DNA from: Vallitalea pronyensis | Lineage (GTDB): Bacteria > Bacillota > Clostridia > Lachnospirales > Vallitaleaceae | Direction: 5' to 3' | Assembly (NCBI RefSeq): GCF_018141445.1 | Contig: NZ_CP058649.1 | Coordinates: forward strand, 453,001 to 517,000 | Length of the DNA: 64,000 nucleotides | Shown: piece by piece, positions 36,169 to 46,134 of the stretch | How positions within the stretch are numbered: the first letter of the stretch is position 1 | How the letters are laid out: the number at the start of each line of letters is the position of its first letter | Notes under the pieces: model-generated | Database searches by the model: none | Told to the model about the DNA's origin: nothing | What the model saw: only the letters and a program-made list of their open reading frames with translations | Program-made: the position numbers and the translations under genes

Positions 36169-36315
36169 ATGCGATTTTTTGAGAAGTTAAAATACCGATA
36201 TTTACAGGAAAGTTATGGACGTCGGAATAAAAAAACCCAAAAACAAGCTTTTACACGGTCATTGGATGAAATGGAAAGTTACTTAGAACAATTATTAACC
36301 AAGAGTAAAAAATAA
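36169..36315 (+). CDS. Small basic protein, 48 aa
   Basis: An open frame starting at the second of two adjacent ATG codons: MRFFEKLKYRYLQESYGRRN, then KKTQKQAFTRSLDEMESYLEQLLTKSKK in sense. GATAGGGTGAG lies just upstream. The product is helical and amphipathic, basic in the first half with a coiled-coil-like EMESYLEQLL end. It is not a membrane or secreted protein. Its stop is 10 nt before a nested inverted repeat, as for other genes here, which supports it being real. Confidence 0.5.
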   Translation: MRFFEKLKYRYLQESYGRRNKKTQKQAFTRSLDEMESYLEQLLTKSKK

Positions 36316-36325
36316 AAACACGTTA

Positions 36326-36433
36326 AACATATTATAGGTTAAGTTTTTCTGAGACCTAGCCATGGCATAACAAATCCATGGAAGTAAGTGTCTCGATGTG
36401 ACTGTTTTTAGCCCACTTAACCTATAATATGTT
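36326..36433. repeat. Nested inverted repeat between convergent genes
   Basis: Outer arms are 19 bp and perfect (36326-36344 with 36415-36433, arm AACATATTATAGGTTAAGT). Inside, GAGAC pairs with GTCTC, and two CCATGG hexamers face each other across 10 nt. A TTTTTCT run sits just inside the left arm but no T tract follows either end. Sequence unrelated to the other nested repeats. Confidence 0.7.
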
Positions 36434-36489
36434 ATGGAACGGATACATATAAATGTATTGAATATGAAGCCACTTATTTTTATCATGTG

Positions 36490-37455
36490 CTAAGCAGCAG
36501 GAAGTAATAAGGGTAATAGTTCATTTAGGAAAAAGATAATCAGAAAGAGAATGATAGAACCTATCACATAACCATCAAATACTTTTCTTTTTGGCCCTTC
36601 TAATGTATCTTGGTCTACATGTTTCTTAGTAAACAGATGCTGCTTTTTATTATGTGTGATGGCAATTTTATAAAATAAATACACCAAAGGCAAGGAAAAT
36701 AAGGTCATCACTAAATAAAGAGGTAGTGCAGATAACACGGAAACTTCTGAGGTCTGAGCAGTAACAAAAGCATCGGATTCCACAAAGCTTGAAAAAATAT
36801 TCTGTAACACCGTTAATAGTTTTGCTAAGACCATGTTCGTACCGTTGACAATAAAGTGGACAATCATACCGGCATAGACAGAACCTGTAATCTTAACAAG
36901 GAGAAAGAGCATAATACCCATGGCAAATGCATAGGTAAATTGATTGGCATTCTGATGCAGCAACCCAAAAAATAAACCATTCATCAGTGCAGCTTTTACA
37001 AGTGGCACATGTTCATAATTCGTGAGTAAAATACCACGCAAAAGAAACTCCTCATTAATGGCTGGCAATACAGCTACCAATGTAAGCAATAGCCATAAGG
37101 GCTGTTGTAACAAAGGTTCAATGGTACCAGCAATTTGATTTTCAAAGAAAATCTGTGACAATAAGTTAATAAGCCCTAAAAAGGGTTGAATAAAAATACC
37201 AATACCAATGGCAAGTAACACATTAATGGTATCCATCTTATGAAGCAGCAGGGTGTTTTTCACATTAGCTCTTGTAAACACAAAGTATAAGATGATGGGT
37301 AAACTAATCAGCACAACTTGGGAGAATAGAATACTCTGTACAGTTGTTAAAGTTCTTTCTTGTATACTCAATATAATTCCCATTACATTGACAATAATCA
37401 CACTAAATAATATTAAAAGAAATACAAAGCGATTGCCACGCTTAGCAGAGTTCAT
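36490..37455 (-). CDS. CPBP-family intramembrane metalloprotease
   Basis: A membrane protein of about 321 aa with eight or so transmembrane segments. The CAAX-protease/bacteriocin-processing motifs are present: EEFLLRGIL (motif 1, EExxxR), FGLLHQN (motif 2, FxxxH) and a third in MIVHFIVNGTN (HxxxN). Family roles include processing of membrane-bound peptides and self-immunity to bacteriocins. The start is uncertain: ATG 37455 has AAAGG about 12 nt upstream, and ATG 37488 has none. Single gene. Confidence 0.82.
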   Translation of the reverse strand: MNSAKRGNRFVFLLILFSVIIVNVMGIILSIQERTLTTVQSILFSQVVLISLPIILYFVFTRANVKNTLLLHKMDTINVLLAIGIGIFIQPFLGLINLLSQIFFENQIAGTIEPLLQQPLWLLLTLVAVLPAINEEFLLRGILLTNYEHVPLVKAALMNGLFFGLLHQNANQFTYAFAMGIMLFLLVKITGSVYAGMIVHFIVNGTNMVLAKLLTVLQNIFSSFVESDAFVTAQTSEVSVLSALPLYLVMTLFSLPLVYLFYKIAITHNKKQHLFTKKHVDQDTLEGPKRKVFDGYVIGSIILFLIIFFLNELLPLLLPAA

Positions 37456-37862
37456 CGTATATTTCATCCTTTCTATCCAATTCTTCATCTTGATATAGCA
37501 TATGTCATTACATCCTAATATAGCATAATGCTTTTCTCATTGCAATAATGGAGCCGAAGTGGTATATTTAAATGGTTAACAGTTATCTGTAGAATTTCCA
37601 TAATAATGGATATAAACGCTAAGGGCTGCATATGTTGAAGAAAGAGAAGATATTCATGGTTGTTTGTTTACCCATTGTTTAGGATTAATTTTACAATTCT
37701 GTGTTTAAAAAGTGGTATATGAGATATACTATGAAGGTATTATCATGTACAAAGGGAATAGGTTACATTTTAACCAATGCCCATGTGTGTTAAGTCTAAT
37801 AAAAAAATTTTTTAAAAAAGTGACAAAAAGTGTTGACATATATTACTATATTGTAATATAAT
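37456..37862 (+). promoter_or_regulatory. trxA: Divergent region with the trxA promoter
   Basis: TTGACA (37833-37838), an 18-nt spacer and TATAAT (37857-37862) drive trxA. The rest of this stretch between the CPBP protease (minus) and trxA must contain the protease promoter, which I cannot pick out. Nothing else is recognisable. Confidence 0.7.
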
Positions 37863-37915
37863 AATATTAAGATGATAGTAATATAAAACATATAACAAAT
37901 AATAAGGAGGTTTTA

Positions 37916-38236
37916 ATGATGTCATTAGCATTCACAGATAATAATTTTGAAGCGGAAGTATTAAATTCAGATGTACCAGTATTGGTTGATTTTTACGCTG
38001 ATTGGTGTGGACCATGCAAGATGATGGCCCCTGTAATAGATGAATTAGCAGTGAAATATGAAGGTAAAGCAAAGATTGGAAAGCTTAATGTTGATCAGAA
38101 TGGGGAAACAGCTCAGAAATATCGTGTGATGAGCATACCAACCATGTTACTTATAAAAAATGGTAAGGTTGTCGACACCGTTGTTGGTGCTGTACCTAAG
38201 CAGCAACTTGAATCCAAAATTGAATCTGCTATGTAA
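37916..38236 (+). CDS. trxA: Thioredoxin
   Basis: A 106-aa classical thioredoxin with active site FYADWCGPCK (WCGPC), conserved Asp, cis-Pro in VMSIPTMLLI and C-terminal GAVPKQQLESKI. It is a general cytoplasmic disulfide reductase. AAGGAGG precedes ATG 37916 (a second ATG follows directly). Monocistronic, with its own promoter and terminator; no thioredoxin reductase next to it. Confidence 0.95.
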   Translation: MMSLAFTDNNFEAEVLNSDVPVLVDFYADWCGPCKMMAPVIDELAVKYEGKAKIGKLNVDQNGETAQKYRVMSIPTMLLIKNGKVVDTVVGAVPKQQLESKIESAM

Positions 38237-38253
38237 GCACAATAGTATAGCTT

Positions 38254-38293
38254 AAAAAGCTTCTATCCTATTAAACGGTTAGAAGCTTTTTTT
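38254..38293 (+). terminator. Intrinsic terminator of trxA
   Basis: A twelve-base-pair perfect stem AAAAAGCTTCTA/TAGAAGCTTTTT with a 14-nt loop, ending in a run of T. The A/T symmetry would let it serve the convergent permease gene too. Between here and 38430 lie further imperfect stems (AACAAA/TTTGTT, GAGGC-GCA-GCCTC) but no gene. Confidence 0.85.
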
Positions 38294-38429
38294 ATGTTAT
38301 AGGCGTTTATAATGTAACAAATGAGATAGGAGCATTAAGAATTGTGCTAAGGAAACTTTCCTAACAGACAAATCTCTTTGCCAATGAGGCGCAGCCTCCT
38401 TTGTTATCTCTTTTATAGCATAATAAGTA

Positions 38430-39638
38430 TTATGGTAAGTTGGCTGATTCATCCAATAATTCTTGCTGGCGTTTATCCTCCATACGCTTCTTATATTTAC
38501 TCTCAATATGTCGATCAATGATATTTTTAATGACTGCGAAGAATGGAACACCAAGAAACATACCAAAGATACCGAAGAATTTTCCTCCAATGAGAATGGA
38601 GAAGATAACCCAAAAGGGGCTAAGGCCCGTTGAATCACCAAGAATCTTAGGACCTAAAATATTGCCGTCAAATTGTTGAAGTCCTAATATAATAAGTGCA
38701 AACCATAAGGCTTGGATAGGGGATTGTATAAACACAAGGACGATACCGAAAAAACCGCCGATAAAAGGTCCAAAGTATGGGATCATATTCGTTACCCCTA
38801 CAAATACACTAATCAGTAAAGGGTTCGGAATACGAGCAATGGCTGTAATTACAAAACACAAAGCACCTATAATAAGGGAGTCTATGAGCTTGCCTACAAA
38901 AAAACTCGAGAAGATACGGTGACTGTCTTTTAAGATAAACAGTATGTTGGAAGATGTTTTTTCATGAAATAGAGCGATAATGCCTTTTTCAAAACCAGCA
39001 ATGGATTTTTCTTTGCTGACCAACAAGTATATCGCGATAATAAAGCCAAGAATAACATTGAAGATACCAAAGGTGAAGTTTTTGGTCATATCAAATACAG
39101 AGTTCATAATACTAGGAACAAATTCTCTTACAGAATCAATGGTTGTTGGAATATATTCTGTAATGGTAGCTTCCAGTTTATCAGGATCAATAAAATCAAA
39201 TTGAGAGGATTTATCCTCAATAAATGCCGTAAGGGTATTCACTATGTCTGTTGTCAAATCAGGTAAACCATTAACCAAATCAGCAATACTTTTAGCCAGT
39301 TCTGGTATAACAAAAGCAAGGATCATAATGATAAAGCCTAGAACAGTTATGTAAGTTAACAAGATGGCCAGTGAACGTTTAATTTTTGGGTGCTTGATTT
39401 GAAATTTTCTAATACGCATTTTGGTGACACATTTCTCATACCAAACTACCAAGGGATCAATAAAATAGGCAATTAAGAAGCCCAGTATGAACGGGGAAAG
39501 GGTTTGGAGTAAGGTTCTTAGAAATTTTTTCGTTTCTTCCCAGTTACCTATAAATTTATAAAAAATAAGACCAGCAAATATAACCAAAAGAGCATATACA
39601 CTGATGGTTGTATATTGCTTATTCCAACGGATTTTCAT
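38430..39638 (-). CDS. AI-2E family transporter
   Basis: A 402-aa membrane protein with about eight transmembrane segments in the pattern of the AI-2E/PerM/YtvI family, including the conserved GPFIGGFFGIVLVF and GNILGPKILGDSTGLSPFWVI regions. The family includes exporters of small molecules and Na+(Li+)/H+ antiporters; the substrate here is unknown. ATG 39638 follows AAGGAGG; the frame extends upstream without a ribosome site. Confidence 0.85.
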   Translation of the reverse strand: MKIRWNKQYTTISVYALLVIFAGLIFYKFIGNWEETKKFLRTLLQTLSPFILGFLIAYFIDPLVVWYEKCVTKMRIRKFQIKHPKIKRSLAILLTYITVLGFIIMILAFVIPELAKSIADLVNGLPDLTTDIVNTLTAFIEDKSSQFDFIDPDKLEATITEYIPTTIDSVREFVPSIMNSVFDMTKNFTFGIFNVILGFIIAIYLLVSKEKSIAGFEKGIIALFHEKTSSNILFILKDSHRIFSSFFVGKLIDSLIIGALCFVITAIARIPNPLLISVFVGVTNMIPYFGPFIGGFFGIVLVFIQSPIQALWFALIILGLQQFDGNILGPKILGDSTGLSPFWVIFSILIGGKFFGIFGMFLGVPFFAVIKNIIDRHIESKYKKRMEDKRQQELLDESANLP

Positions 39639-40020
39639 GCTATGTTGTCCTCCTTCATCGCGAATTACAAGTATTGAAAATAGGGATAACCATCCCATAT
39701 TAGCTTCTATCATCATAACAAATTTTATGAATCAGAAGTGGATTATAACCCAAAATTAATATAAAATTAATATTTTCTTCAGAAAATGAGTATCCACAAA
39801 GGGTTAAACGATTAACATCCTACTTGTAAATTATAGCAATTCATATTATAATAATTATTACCAAATAAATACAAAATATGCAATTTTATACACGTCTTAA
39901 AGTATATAATTTAGTAAGAAAAATCATACGTGTGTTATGTTTCTGGTTTTACAATAATTGGGTATCTTCAGGGGGAGATTATCGCTTATTTGTATGTTTG
40001 TATTTTTTATGGTTATTTCA

Positions 40021-40107
40021 TAATTCAGGGATATGAAATCGGTCATGGTATAGGAAGTAGAATACAGTAGTCCTAGCTTTATTGCATATCCCAACTGGTC
40101 TGAATTA
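40021..40107 (+). promoter_or_regulatory. Structured RNA leader upstream of the chemoreceptor
   Basis: TAATTCAG (40021-40028) pairs with CTGAATTA (40100-40107), then GGGATATG (40028-40035) with CATATCCC (40085-40092), and AGGA (40052-40055) with TCCT (40071-40074): three nested helices. A further stem AACCT/AGGTT lies at about 40127-40147. This sits 155-240 nt before the chemoreceptor start. It does not match the c-di-GMP, purine, TPP, THF or cobalamin riboswitch cores I tried. The rest of the 39639-40261 gap is A+T rich with no gene. Confidence 0.4.
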
Positions 40108-40261
40108 GGAGATAGTGGAAAATGGTAACCTTACGGGTTATTAGGTTAGCATGTATAGTATGCATTGGGAACACCACACTAAGTTATGAAATGGTAAAAT
40201 ATCATTTTGTATTATTTAGTGAACGACTAATTAAGTGACACGTTATCAAGGAGGGTATAAC

Positions 40262-42481
40262 ATGCAGCGTAAACACAAGGATAAGACAGCAAAAGGTAAG
40301 AAAAAAATGCGACTAAGCCAATTTAAGAACAGTTTAATGGTAAAAATGATTCTATCCAATTCACTTCTCATTATCTTAGTAGCCATACTACTAACGGGTA
40401 TAAGTACTTATCAAAGTAGAGATGCCATAACCGTTGAAATTGAAAAACAATTACACTACCAATTAGAAAGCGTTAGTCGGTCCATATTAACGGAACAAGA
40501 AAATATTACAAAAGAGATTACCTTAATGAGTCATATGAATAACATACGAAAAGGTGTTTTATTAGAAAATGATTATACGGTAAAACAGTTTTTACAAGAA
40601 TACATAGAACAACAAAACCACTTGGAAAATGCGTATATTCTGGATGCCAATGGGAAGGTTATGTATGATGTGCTTAATAGTAAAGGAAAAGATTTATCCG
40701 ATCAGGACTATTTTCAAGCCAGTTTAAAAGGTGATGTATACATGAGTCAAGTGAAGGAATCTCCTTTTACAGGTAATAAAGTACAAGTGGTAAGTAGTCC
40801 CATAAAAGACCGAAATAATCAAGTAATAGGCGTTCTTGCAGCTTGTAATAAGTTTGAGGTCTATAAAAAGATGTTGGATCAGGTAGAGCTATTAGATGGT
40901 AGCACGGCCTATTTATTAAATAAAGAAGGTATCATTCTATACCATACGAATACTTCCTATGTGGGTCAACATGTTACAGCGTTTAATATCCCTGAATTAA
41001 ATGATCATGTAGAAGCCATGGCAAATGGAAAAACAGATAAGCTTATCTATAATTTTGAGGGTATAACAAAACTCAATATGTATATGCCTATAGGTGACAT
41101 GTCCCTATCCATTAATGCCAGTCAGCATGTTTATTTAGCACCTGTTAAGGACATGCAGAACAATCTTTTCTTGTATGCTTCGATCTTTACCCTAATCGGA
41201 TTATTGGCTGGTGGGTATAATAGCGTGCGAATGGTAAGAAAGATTACCCGTATGAAAAAGGCAATTCGTACGGCAGCAGCAGGTGATTTAACCGTCACTT
41301 TAGATGAAGGAAAAATGAAAAAATGCTGGGAAGTCAAAAAATGTAATAAGGCAGACTGTCCAGCTTATCAAAGTGATAATCTAAAATGTTGGGATATGCC
41401 AGATACTTTATGTGATGGTGAAATGCAGGAAGGCATTATATCTAAGATTGACAAGTGTACCAAGTGCAATGTCTATGAAATGTCTGAGGGTGACGAGCTT
41501 CAACAGATTAGCCGAAGCATTAATACCATGGTTTCCAGCCTTAAAGAAATGCTGACGAACATTAAAAAGGTTTCTTTAGATCTATCAGCGTCCAGCCAGG
41601 AGTTATCCACTGCATCGGAAGAAAGCAGTGTTGCAGCTGAAGAAATTGCAAAAAATATGTCAGCCATGACAGATGGGGTAGAAACCCAAGTGACCAATGT
41701 ATCGGAAACCAATCAACTTGTAGAACAGATGGACCAGAAGCTAAGTCAGTCCAGTTCAGCTACTCAGCAGATGGCTGAGAAAGCCTATAATGTTCAAGAA
41801 ACATCCATTAGAGAACAAAAAGTGATCACCAATACCATTGATCATATGCATAGCATCAAGTTAAGTTCAGAACAAACAGTGAAGGTAATGGAAGCCCTTA
41901 ACACACAATCCGATGAAATCGGTAGCATTAATGAAGTCATTACACAATTAGCAGAACAAACCAACCTCTTAGCCTTGAATGCTGCCATAGAAGCTGCAAG
42001 GGCAGGTGAACAAGGGAAAGGTTTTGCAGTTGTAGCAGAAGAGATTAGAAAGCTAGCTTTCCAATCTGGGGAATCTGCTCAAGGTATACAAAAGTTAATC
42101 ATGGAAATACAGAGCGAGATTGCTACAGCTAACCGACTCATTCTTGAAGAAAACGAGAAAGTGGATAAAGGTATACAATCTGTAAAAGAATCAGAGCAGG
42201 CCTTTAATACCATTAACGAAAATATTGAAGAAGTGGGTCAGTACATACAAGATGTTGTGACGCTCATAGAAGAAACAAAGGGTTCCAGTACCAAGGTATC
42301 CCAAGCTGTTGGCAATATTGTAGAAGTTGTTACAGAATCAGCAGCAGGTGCAGAGCAAGTAACAGCGACAACAGAAGAGCAAACATCAACATCCGAAGAA
42401 ATCGCTAAATCAGCGGATCAGTTAGCCCATATGGCCGATGCGTTGTTGGAGAATATCTCCAGTTTCAAAGTTAATGATTAA
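40262..42481 (+). CDS. Methyl-accepting chemotaxis protein with two-CW cysteine domain
   Basis: A 739-aa chemoreceptor. Transmembrane segments near 27-50 and 295-318 flank an extracellular dCache-like sensor ([35 protein letters not shown]). After a HAMP-like start ([20 protein letters not shown]) the cytoplasmic side contains a cysteine-rich insert (about 355-405: [34 protein letters not shown]) of the two-CW type, then the signalling domain with the hairpin tip [32 protein letters not shown]. Seven Cys on the cytoplasmic side suggest metal or redox sensing in addition to the extracellular ligand. AAGGAGG precedes ATG 40262. Single gene; nested repeat terminator after it. Confidence 0.88.
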   Translation: MQRKHKDKTAKGKKKMRLSQFKNSLMVKMILSNSLLIILVAILLTGISTYQSRDAITVEIEKQLHYQLESVSRSILTEQENITKEITLMSHMNNIRKGVLLENDYTVKQFLQEYIEQQNHLENAYILDANGKVMYDVLNSKGKDLSDQDYFQASLKGDVYMSQVKESPFTGNKVQVVSSPIKDRNNQVIGVLAACNKFEVYKKMLDQVELLDGSTAYLLNKEGIILYHTNTSYVGQHVTAFNIPELNDHVEAMANGKTDKLIYNFEGITKLNMYMPIGDMSLSINASQHVYLAPVKDMQNNLFLYASIFTLIGLLAGGYNSVRMVRKITRMKKAIRTAAAGDLTVTLDEGKMKKCWEVKKCNKADCPAYQSDNLKCWDMPDTLCDGEMQEGIISKIDKCTKCNVYEMSEGDELQQISRSINTMVSSLKEMLTNIKKVSLDLSASSQELSTASEESSVAAEEIAKNMSAMTDGVETQVTNVSETNQLVEQMDQKLSQSSSATQQMAEKAYNVQETSIREQKVITNTIDHMHSIKLSSEQTVKVMEALNTQSDEIGSINEVITQLAEQTNLLALNAAIEAARAGEQGKGFAVVAEEIRKLAFQSGESAQGIQKLIMEIQSEIATANRLILEENEKVDKGIQSVKESEQAFNTINENIEEVGQYIQDVVTLIEETKGSSTKVSQAVGNIVEVVTESAAGAEQVTATTEEQTSTSEEIAKSADQLAHMADALLENISSFKVND

Positions 42482-42492
42482 TAAATAATGAT

Positions 42493-42597
42493 AAAGGCTA
42501 TCATGTCAAAAAAACTTTCATGGTATAGAAAATGGAAGAAGTTATCCTATTTTTAAAACCATGAATGGATAGATTGTTTTGATGTGATGGCCTTTTT
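42493..42597 (+). terminator. Nested-repeat terminator after the chemoreceptor
   Basis: Nineteen-base-pair outer stem with three G-T pairs (42493-42511 with 42577-42595; AAAGGCTATCATGTCAAAA) and an inner eight-base-pair stem TTCATGGT/ACCATGAA (42517-42524 with 42558-42565). The outer stem ends in TTTTT, so it can terminate transcription. Confidence 0.7.
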
Positions 42598-42750
42598 ACG
42601 TATGCTAGTATGTTTCTATCTATTTTAATCAAGATAATGGTATAACATCCCTAAAAAATAGGGATGCTGAAAAGTATAGCATTAAAAATGAACAAATTAT
42701 AAACAATTTATAAAACTTTTCTAAAATAAGTATCTTCTGCTTTTTTTCTA

Positions 42751-42810
42751 TTGACAAATAAGATAAAAGAAATTATGATAAATAATAGCTCCGACCGAAC
42801 GTTCGGTCGG
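42751..42810 (+). promoter_or_regulatory. RND-pump promoter with perfect TetR-type operator
   Basis: TTGACA (42751-42756), a 17-nt spacer and TATGAT (42774-42779). A perfect 20-bp palindrome CCGACCGAACGTTCGGTCGG lies at 42791-42810, overlapping or just after the expected start of transcription. Palindromes with a GACCGAACGTTCGGTC core are typical of AcrR/TetR-family sites. The local GC content is far above the surroundings. Confidence 0.9.
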
Positions 42811-42848
42811 TGTGTGAAACCTAAACAAGACGCAAGAAAGGAGCAAAC

Positions 42849-45800
42849 ATGCTATCAAAATTTAGTGTAAAAAAACCCGTTACTATTGTGATGATTGTAC
42901 TTATATTTGTGATATTTGGAGCAGTATCCTCTTCAAAATTAACCATGGATTTATTTCCAGATATGAATATACCTTATGCAGCAGTATCCACCACCTATAT
43001 TGGAGCTAGCCCTGCAGAAGTAGAAGGTATGGTGACTGGGACAGTTGAAAGTGCTCTTGCAACGGTACAGAATGTTAAGAACATACAGTCCATTTCATCA
43101 GAACATCATTCCCTTGTCATTGTTGAATTTGTGGAATCCGCCAACATGGATGCTGCCATGATGGATATGCGGGAGAAGCTTGACCAGATACAGAGCTTCT
43201 TACCAGAATCCGTTACGTCACCTATGATTATTAAGTTTAATCCCAACATGATGCCTATTATGGGATTTTCCGTTACACAAGAAGGCAGTAACATGAGTGA
43301 AATCACCGATTTCGCAGAAGAAACCCTTAAACCAAAGCTTGAAAGAATAGAAGGTGTTGCCTCTGTAACCATTACTGGTGGCAGCGAGAAGCAAATTGAG
43401 ATTACCCTAGACTCTGAGAAAATTAGCGGTTTTGGCTTAGAACCTGATATGGTAGCCAATCTTATAAAAGCTTCTAATTTAGATATGCCCATCGGAAGTA
43501 TAACAGATAAGGATAAGGATTATACCATCCGTACAACAGCCAAAATTGATAGTATTGAGGCATTAGAAGATTTTATTCTCATGGAAATACCTGTACCGAT
43601 GCCAGGTGCAAACTTTCAAATGCCAGGAGCAGACAGTGAGAATACAGGTGAAGGCACAACGAACCAAAATCCTTTAGCGAATACAACCAATCAAAACCCA
43701 CAGGCTGGTGAAAATCCTGCTGCAACGACGGATAATCCGAACCCAGCAGCAACAGATGGTCAAACCCCTACTCCAGGTGCTGTTTCCATGATGACCATAA
43801 AATTAAAGGATATTGCTACTGTCAATGAAGTGGAAGCAAATGCCAATACCTATACAAAAGTAAACGGCCAAGACAGTATATCCATTATGATTCAAAGACA
43901 GTCTGAATACAATACAACAGATGTTGCCGATAAAGTAAATGCAGCCATTGATGATATTAAAGAAGATTATGAGGGCATTAACATCATTACGACCCTTGAT
44001 CAATCAAAATATATAAAAGACATGGTATCTTCTGTGAGTTTAAATGCCCTTATTGGCGCACTCCTTGCCATTGTCATCCTATTTATCTTCTTGAAAGATG
44101 TTCGTCCAACAGTGATTATCGGTGTAGCTATTCCAATTAGTATTATAGTAGCCTTTACGTTTATTTGGCTAAGCGGCATAAGCCTTAATGTGGTATCATT
44201 AGGTGGATTAGCCCTAGGGATTGGTATGCTGGTGGATAATGCGGTGGTTGTTCTAGAAAACATCTATCGTATTCGAAAAGAAGGTAAAAGCAGAATTGAA
44301 GCTGCCATTATAGGGAGTAAGCAGGTTGCAGGTGCAGTAACAGCTTCCACCCTTACAACCATTGCTGTTTTTCTACCTGTTATCTTTGTTCAAGGTATGA
44401 CAGCTCAATTATTTAAGGAATTAGCCATAACGGTTGCCTTAACATTGGTTGCCAGTTTATTAGTTGCCTTAACATTAGTGCCCATGATGTCATCACGTTT
44501 AATTAAGCGTCCAGACACAAGCACCCATCATAAACTGATGGATTCATTCAACCGTTTTTATGTCCGTGTGTTAAAAGGAGCTTTGCGTCATCGTTTTGTG
44601 GTACTTGTACTAACCATTATTCTATTTTTCGCCAGTATATTTGGTGCCATGACCATTGGAACAGAGCTTATTCCAGCATCGGATGAAGGTCAAATTGAAA
44701 TTACCGCATCTAAAAAAGGAGCCACATTCCAAGTAACCGTAGATATGGTAAAAGAAATTGAAGCTATTTTAGAAGACTATGAAGAAATAGAAACCGTCAG
44801 TGCTTCTGTTGGTGGCGGCAATGGTTTTGCCAGTATGATGGGCGGCGGTGGCGCTGGCTCAGGAAGAATAAACCTGGTTCTTGTACCAAAAGATGAACGG
44901 GATAAAACCACAAAAGAAATGACAGACGACTTAAGAGAACGTATTTCAGATAAAATAGATGCTGACCTTGAAGTAACCGCTGTATCCTCTAACCGAATGG
45001 CATTTGGTACCGTACCGGTGCAAGTGGATATAACAGGTGAAGACTTTGAGGAGTTAGAACGCTTAGCTCTTGAAGTGGAAGAAGCCGTTAAGAGTATAGA
45101 AGGAACCGTAGAGGTTGATAACGGTATAGAAAAGGGTTCCCCTGAAATTCGCATTACAACGGAGAATGCCATCACAGGACCTCTTGGTGTAACGGTAGGT
45201 CAGATTGCAGGAACCATTCGAGAAAGATTACAAGATACAAAGGTCACAACCCTTGAACTGGATGGGCAGCAAATGGATGTCTATATCAATGAATCATCCA
45301 ATACGGAACTTACTGTGGATGCGCTGAATGCATTAACATTCCCTTCTATGAAAGGTCAAGAAGTGGTACTATCAGACATTGCAGATATTGAAGAAACAGC
45401 TGGATATTCCACCATTAATAGGAACAATCAAAAACGTATCATCAGTGTTACTGCTCAATTAGAAGAAGGTAAAAGCAGTGGTAAAGTAGGCGACATACTG
45501 GAAGAAAAATTAAAGGATATTAAGGTGCCAGATGGTTACAGAATTGACCTATCTGGAGAGAATAAAGAAATTCAAGACTCCTTCAGAAGTTTGTTTTTAG
45601 CGTTACTACTAGGTGTGGTTCTGGTTTATATGATCATGGCATCTCAGTTTGAGTCGTTCTTATATCCATTTGTCATTATGTTTAGTGTGCCATTAGCCTT
45701 TACAGGTGCCTTTGCAGCGTTATTCATTACTGGCACACCCCTGAGTATTGTAGGATTCTTAGGTATGATTGTATTAACAGGTATTGTTGTTAATAATGGC

Positions 45801-46094
45801 ATTGTTCTGGTAGACTATATGAATAAGCTGATAGTTGCTGGAAAATCCCTAAAAGATGCGATCATAGAAGCAGGAAGTGTTCGATTACGTCCAATCCTTA
45901 TGACAGCCCTGACAACCATCTTGGCGCTGGTACCATTAGCACTTGTTCCGGGGGATGGGGCAGAGATGATTGCACCACTTGGTGTTACCGTCATCGGTGG
46001 ATTACTCATGTCAACGTTCCTAACACTGGTTATTGTGCCGGTTATTTACTCACTATTCTATGGTTTAAAGAATCGATTAAAGCGTAGTAATTAG
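42849..46094 (+). CDS. RND-family efflux pump (AcrB/HAE1-like)
   Basis: A 1081-aa RND transporter with the standard order TM1, porter domain, TM2-7, second porter domain, TM8-12. The first half contains GGLALGIGMLVDNAVVVLEN, with the Asp of the proton relay, and the last part MIVLTGIVVNNGIVLVDYMN. A 55-residue insert rich in Asn, Pro, Thr and Gln (about 258-315, NQNP repeats) splits the first porter half and is probably a disordered external loop. A glycine-rich stretch (GGGNGFASMMGGGGAGSG) lies in the second half. No adaptor or outer-membrane gene is adjacent, as usual for monoderm RND pumps. Controlled by the TetR protein encoded 40 nt downstream. Confidence 0.93.
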   Translation: MLSKFSVKKPVTIVMIVLIFVIFGAVSSSKLTMDLFPDMNIPYAAVSTTYIGASPAEVEGMVTGTVESALATVQNVKNIQSISSEHHSLVIVEFVESANMDAAMMDMREKLDQIQSFLPESVTSPMIIKFNPNMMPIMGFSVTQEGSNMSEITDFAEETLKPKLERIEGVASVTITGGSEKQIEITLDSEKISGFGLEPDMVANLIKASNLDMPIGSITDKDKDYTIRTTAKIDSIEALEDFILMEIPVPMPGANFQMPGADSENTGEGTTNQNPLANTTNQNPQAGENPAATTDNPNPAATDGQTPTPGAVSMMTIKLKDIATVNEVEANANTYTKVNGQDSISIMIQRQSEYNTTDVADKVNAAIDDIKEDYEGINIITTLDQSKYIKDMVSSVSLNALIGALLAIVILFIFLKDVRPTVIIGVAIPISIIVAFTFIWLSGISLNVVSLGGLALGIGMLVDNAVVVLENIYRIRKEGKSRIEAAIIGSKQVAGAVTASTLTTIAVFLPVIFVQGMTAQLFKELAITVALTLVASLLVALTLVPMMSSRLIKRPDTSTHHKLMDSFNRFYVRVLKGALRHRFVVLVLTIILFFASIFGAMTIGTELIPASDEGQIEITASKKGATFQVTVDMVKEIEAILEDYEEIETVSASVGGGNGFASMMGGGGAGSGRINLVLVPKDERDKTTKEMTDDLRERISDKIDADLEVTAVSSNRMAFGTVPVQVDITGEDFEELERLALEVEEAVKSIEGTVEVDNGIEKGSPEIRITTENAITGPLGVTVGQIAGTIRERLQDTKVTTLELDGQQMDVYINESSNTELTVDALNALTFPSMKGQEVVLSDIADIEETAGYSTINRNNQKRIISVTAQLEEGKSSGKVGDILEEKLKDIKVPDGYRIDLSGENKEIQDSFRSLFLALLLGVVLVYMIMASQFESFLYPFVIMFSVPLAFTGAFAALFITGTPLSIVGFLGMIVLTGIVVNNGIVLVDYMNKLIVAGKSLKDAIIEAGSVRLRPILMTALTTILALVPLALVPGDGAEMIAPLGVTVIGGLLMSTFLTLVIVPVIYSLFYGLKNRLKRSN

Positions 46095-46134
46095 ATTTAT
46101 ATGGGCAAATAAAATAATTGGAGAAGGAATAGAA

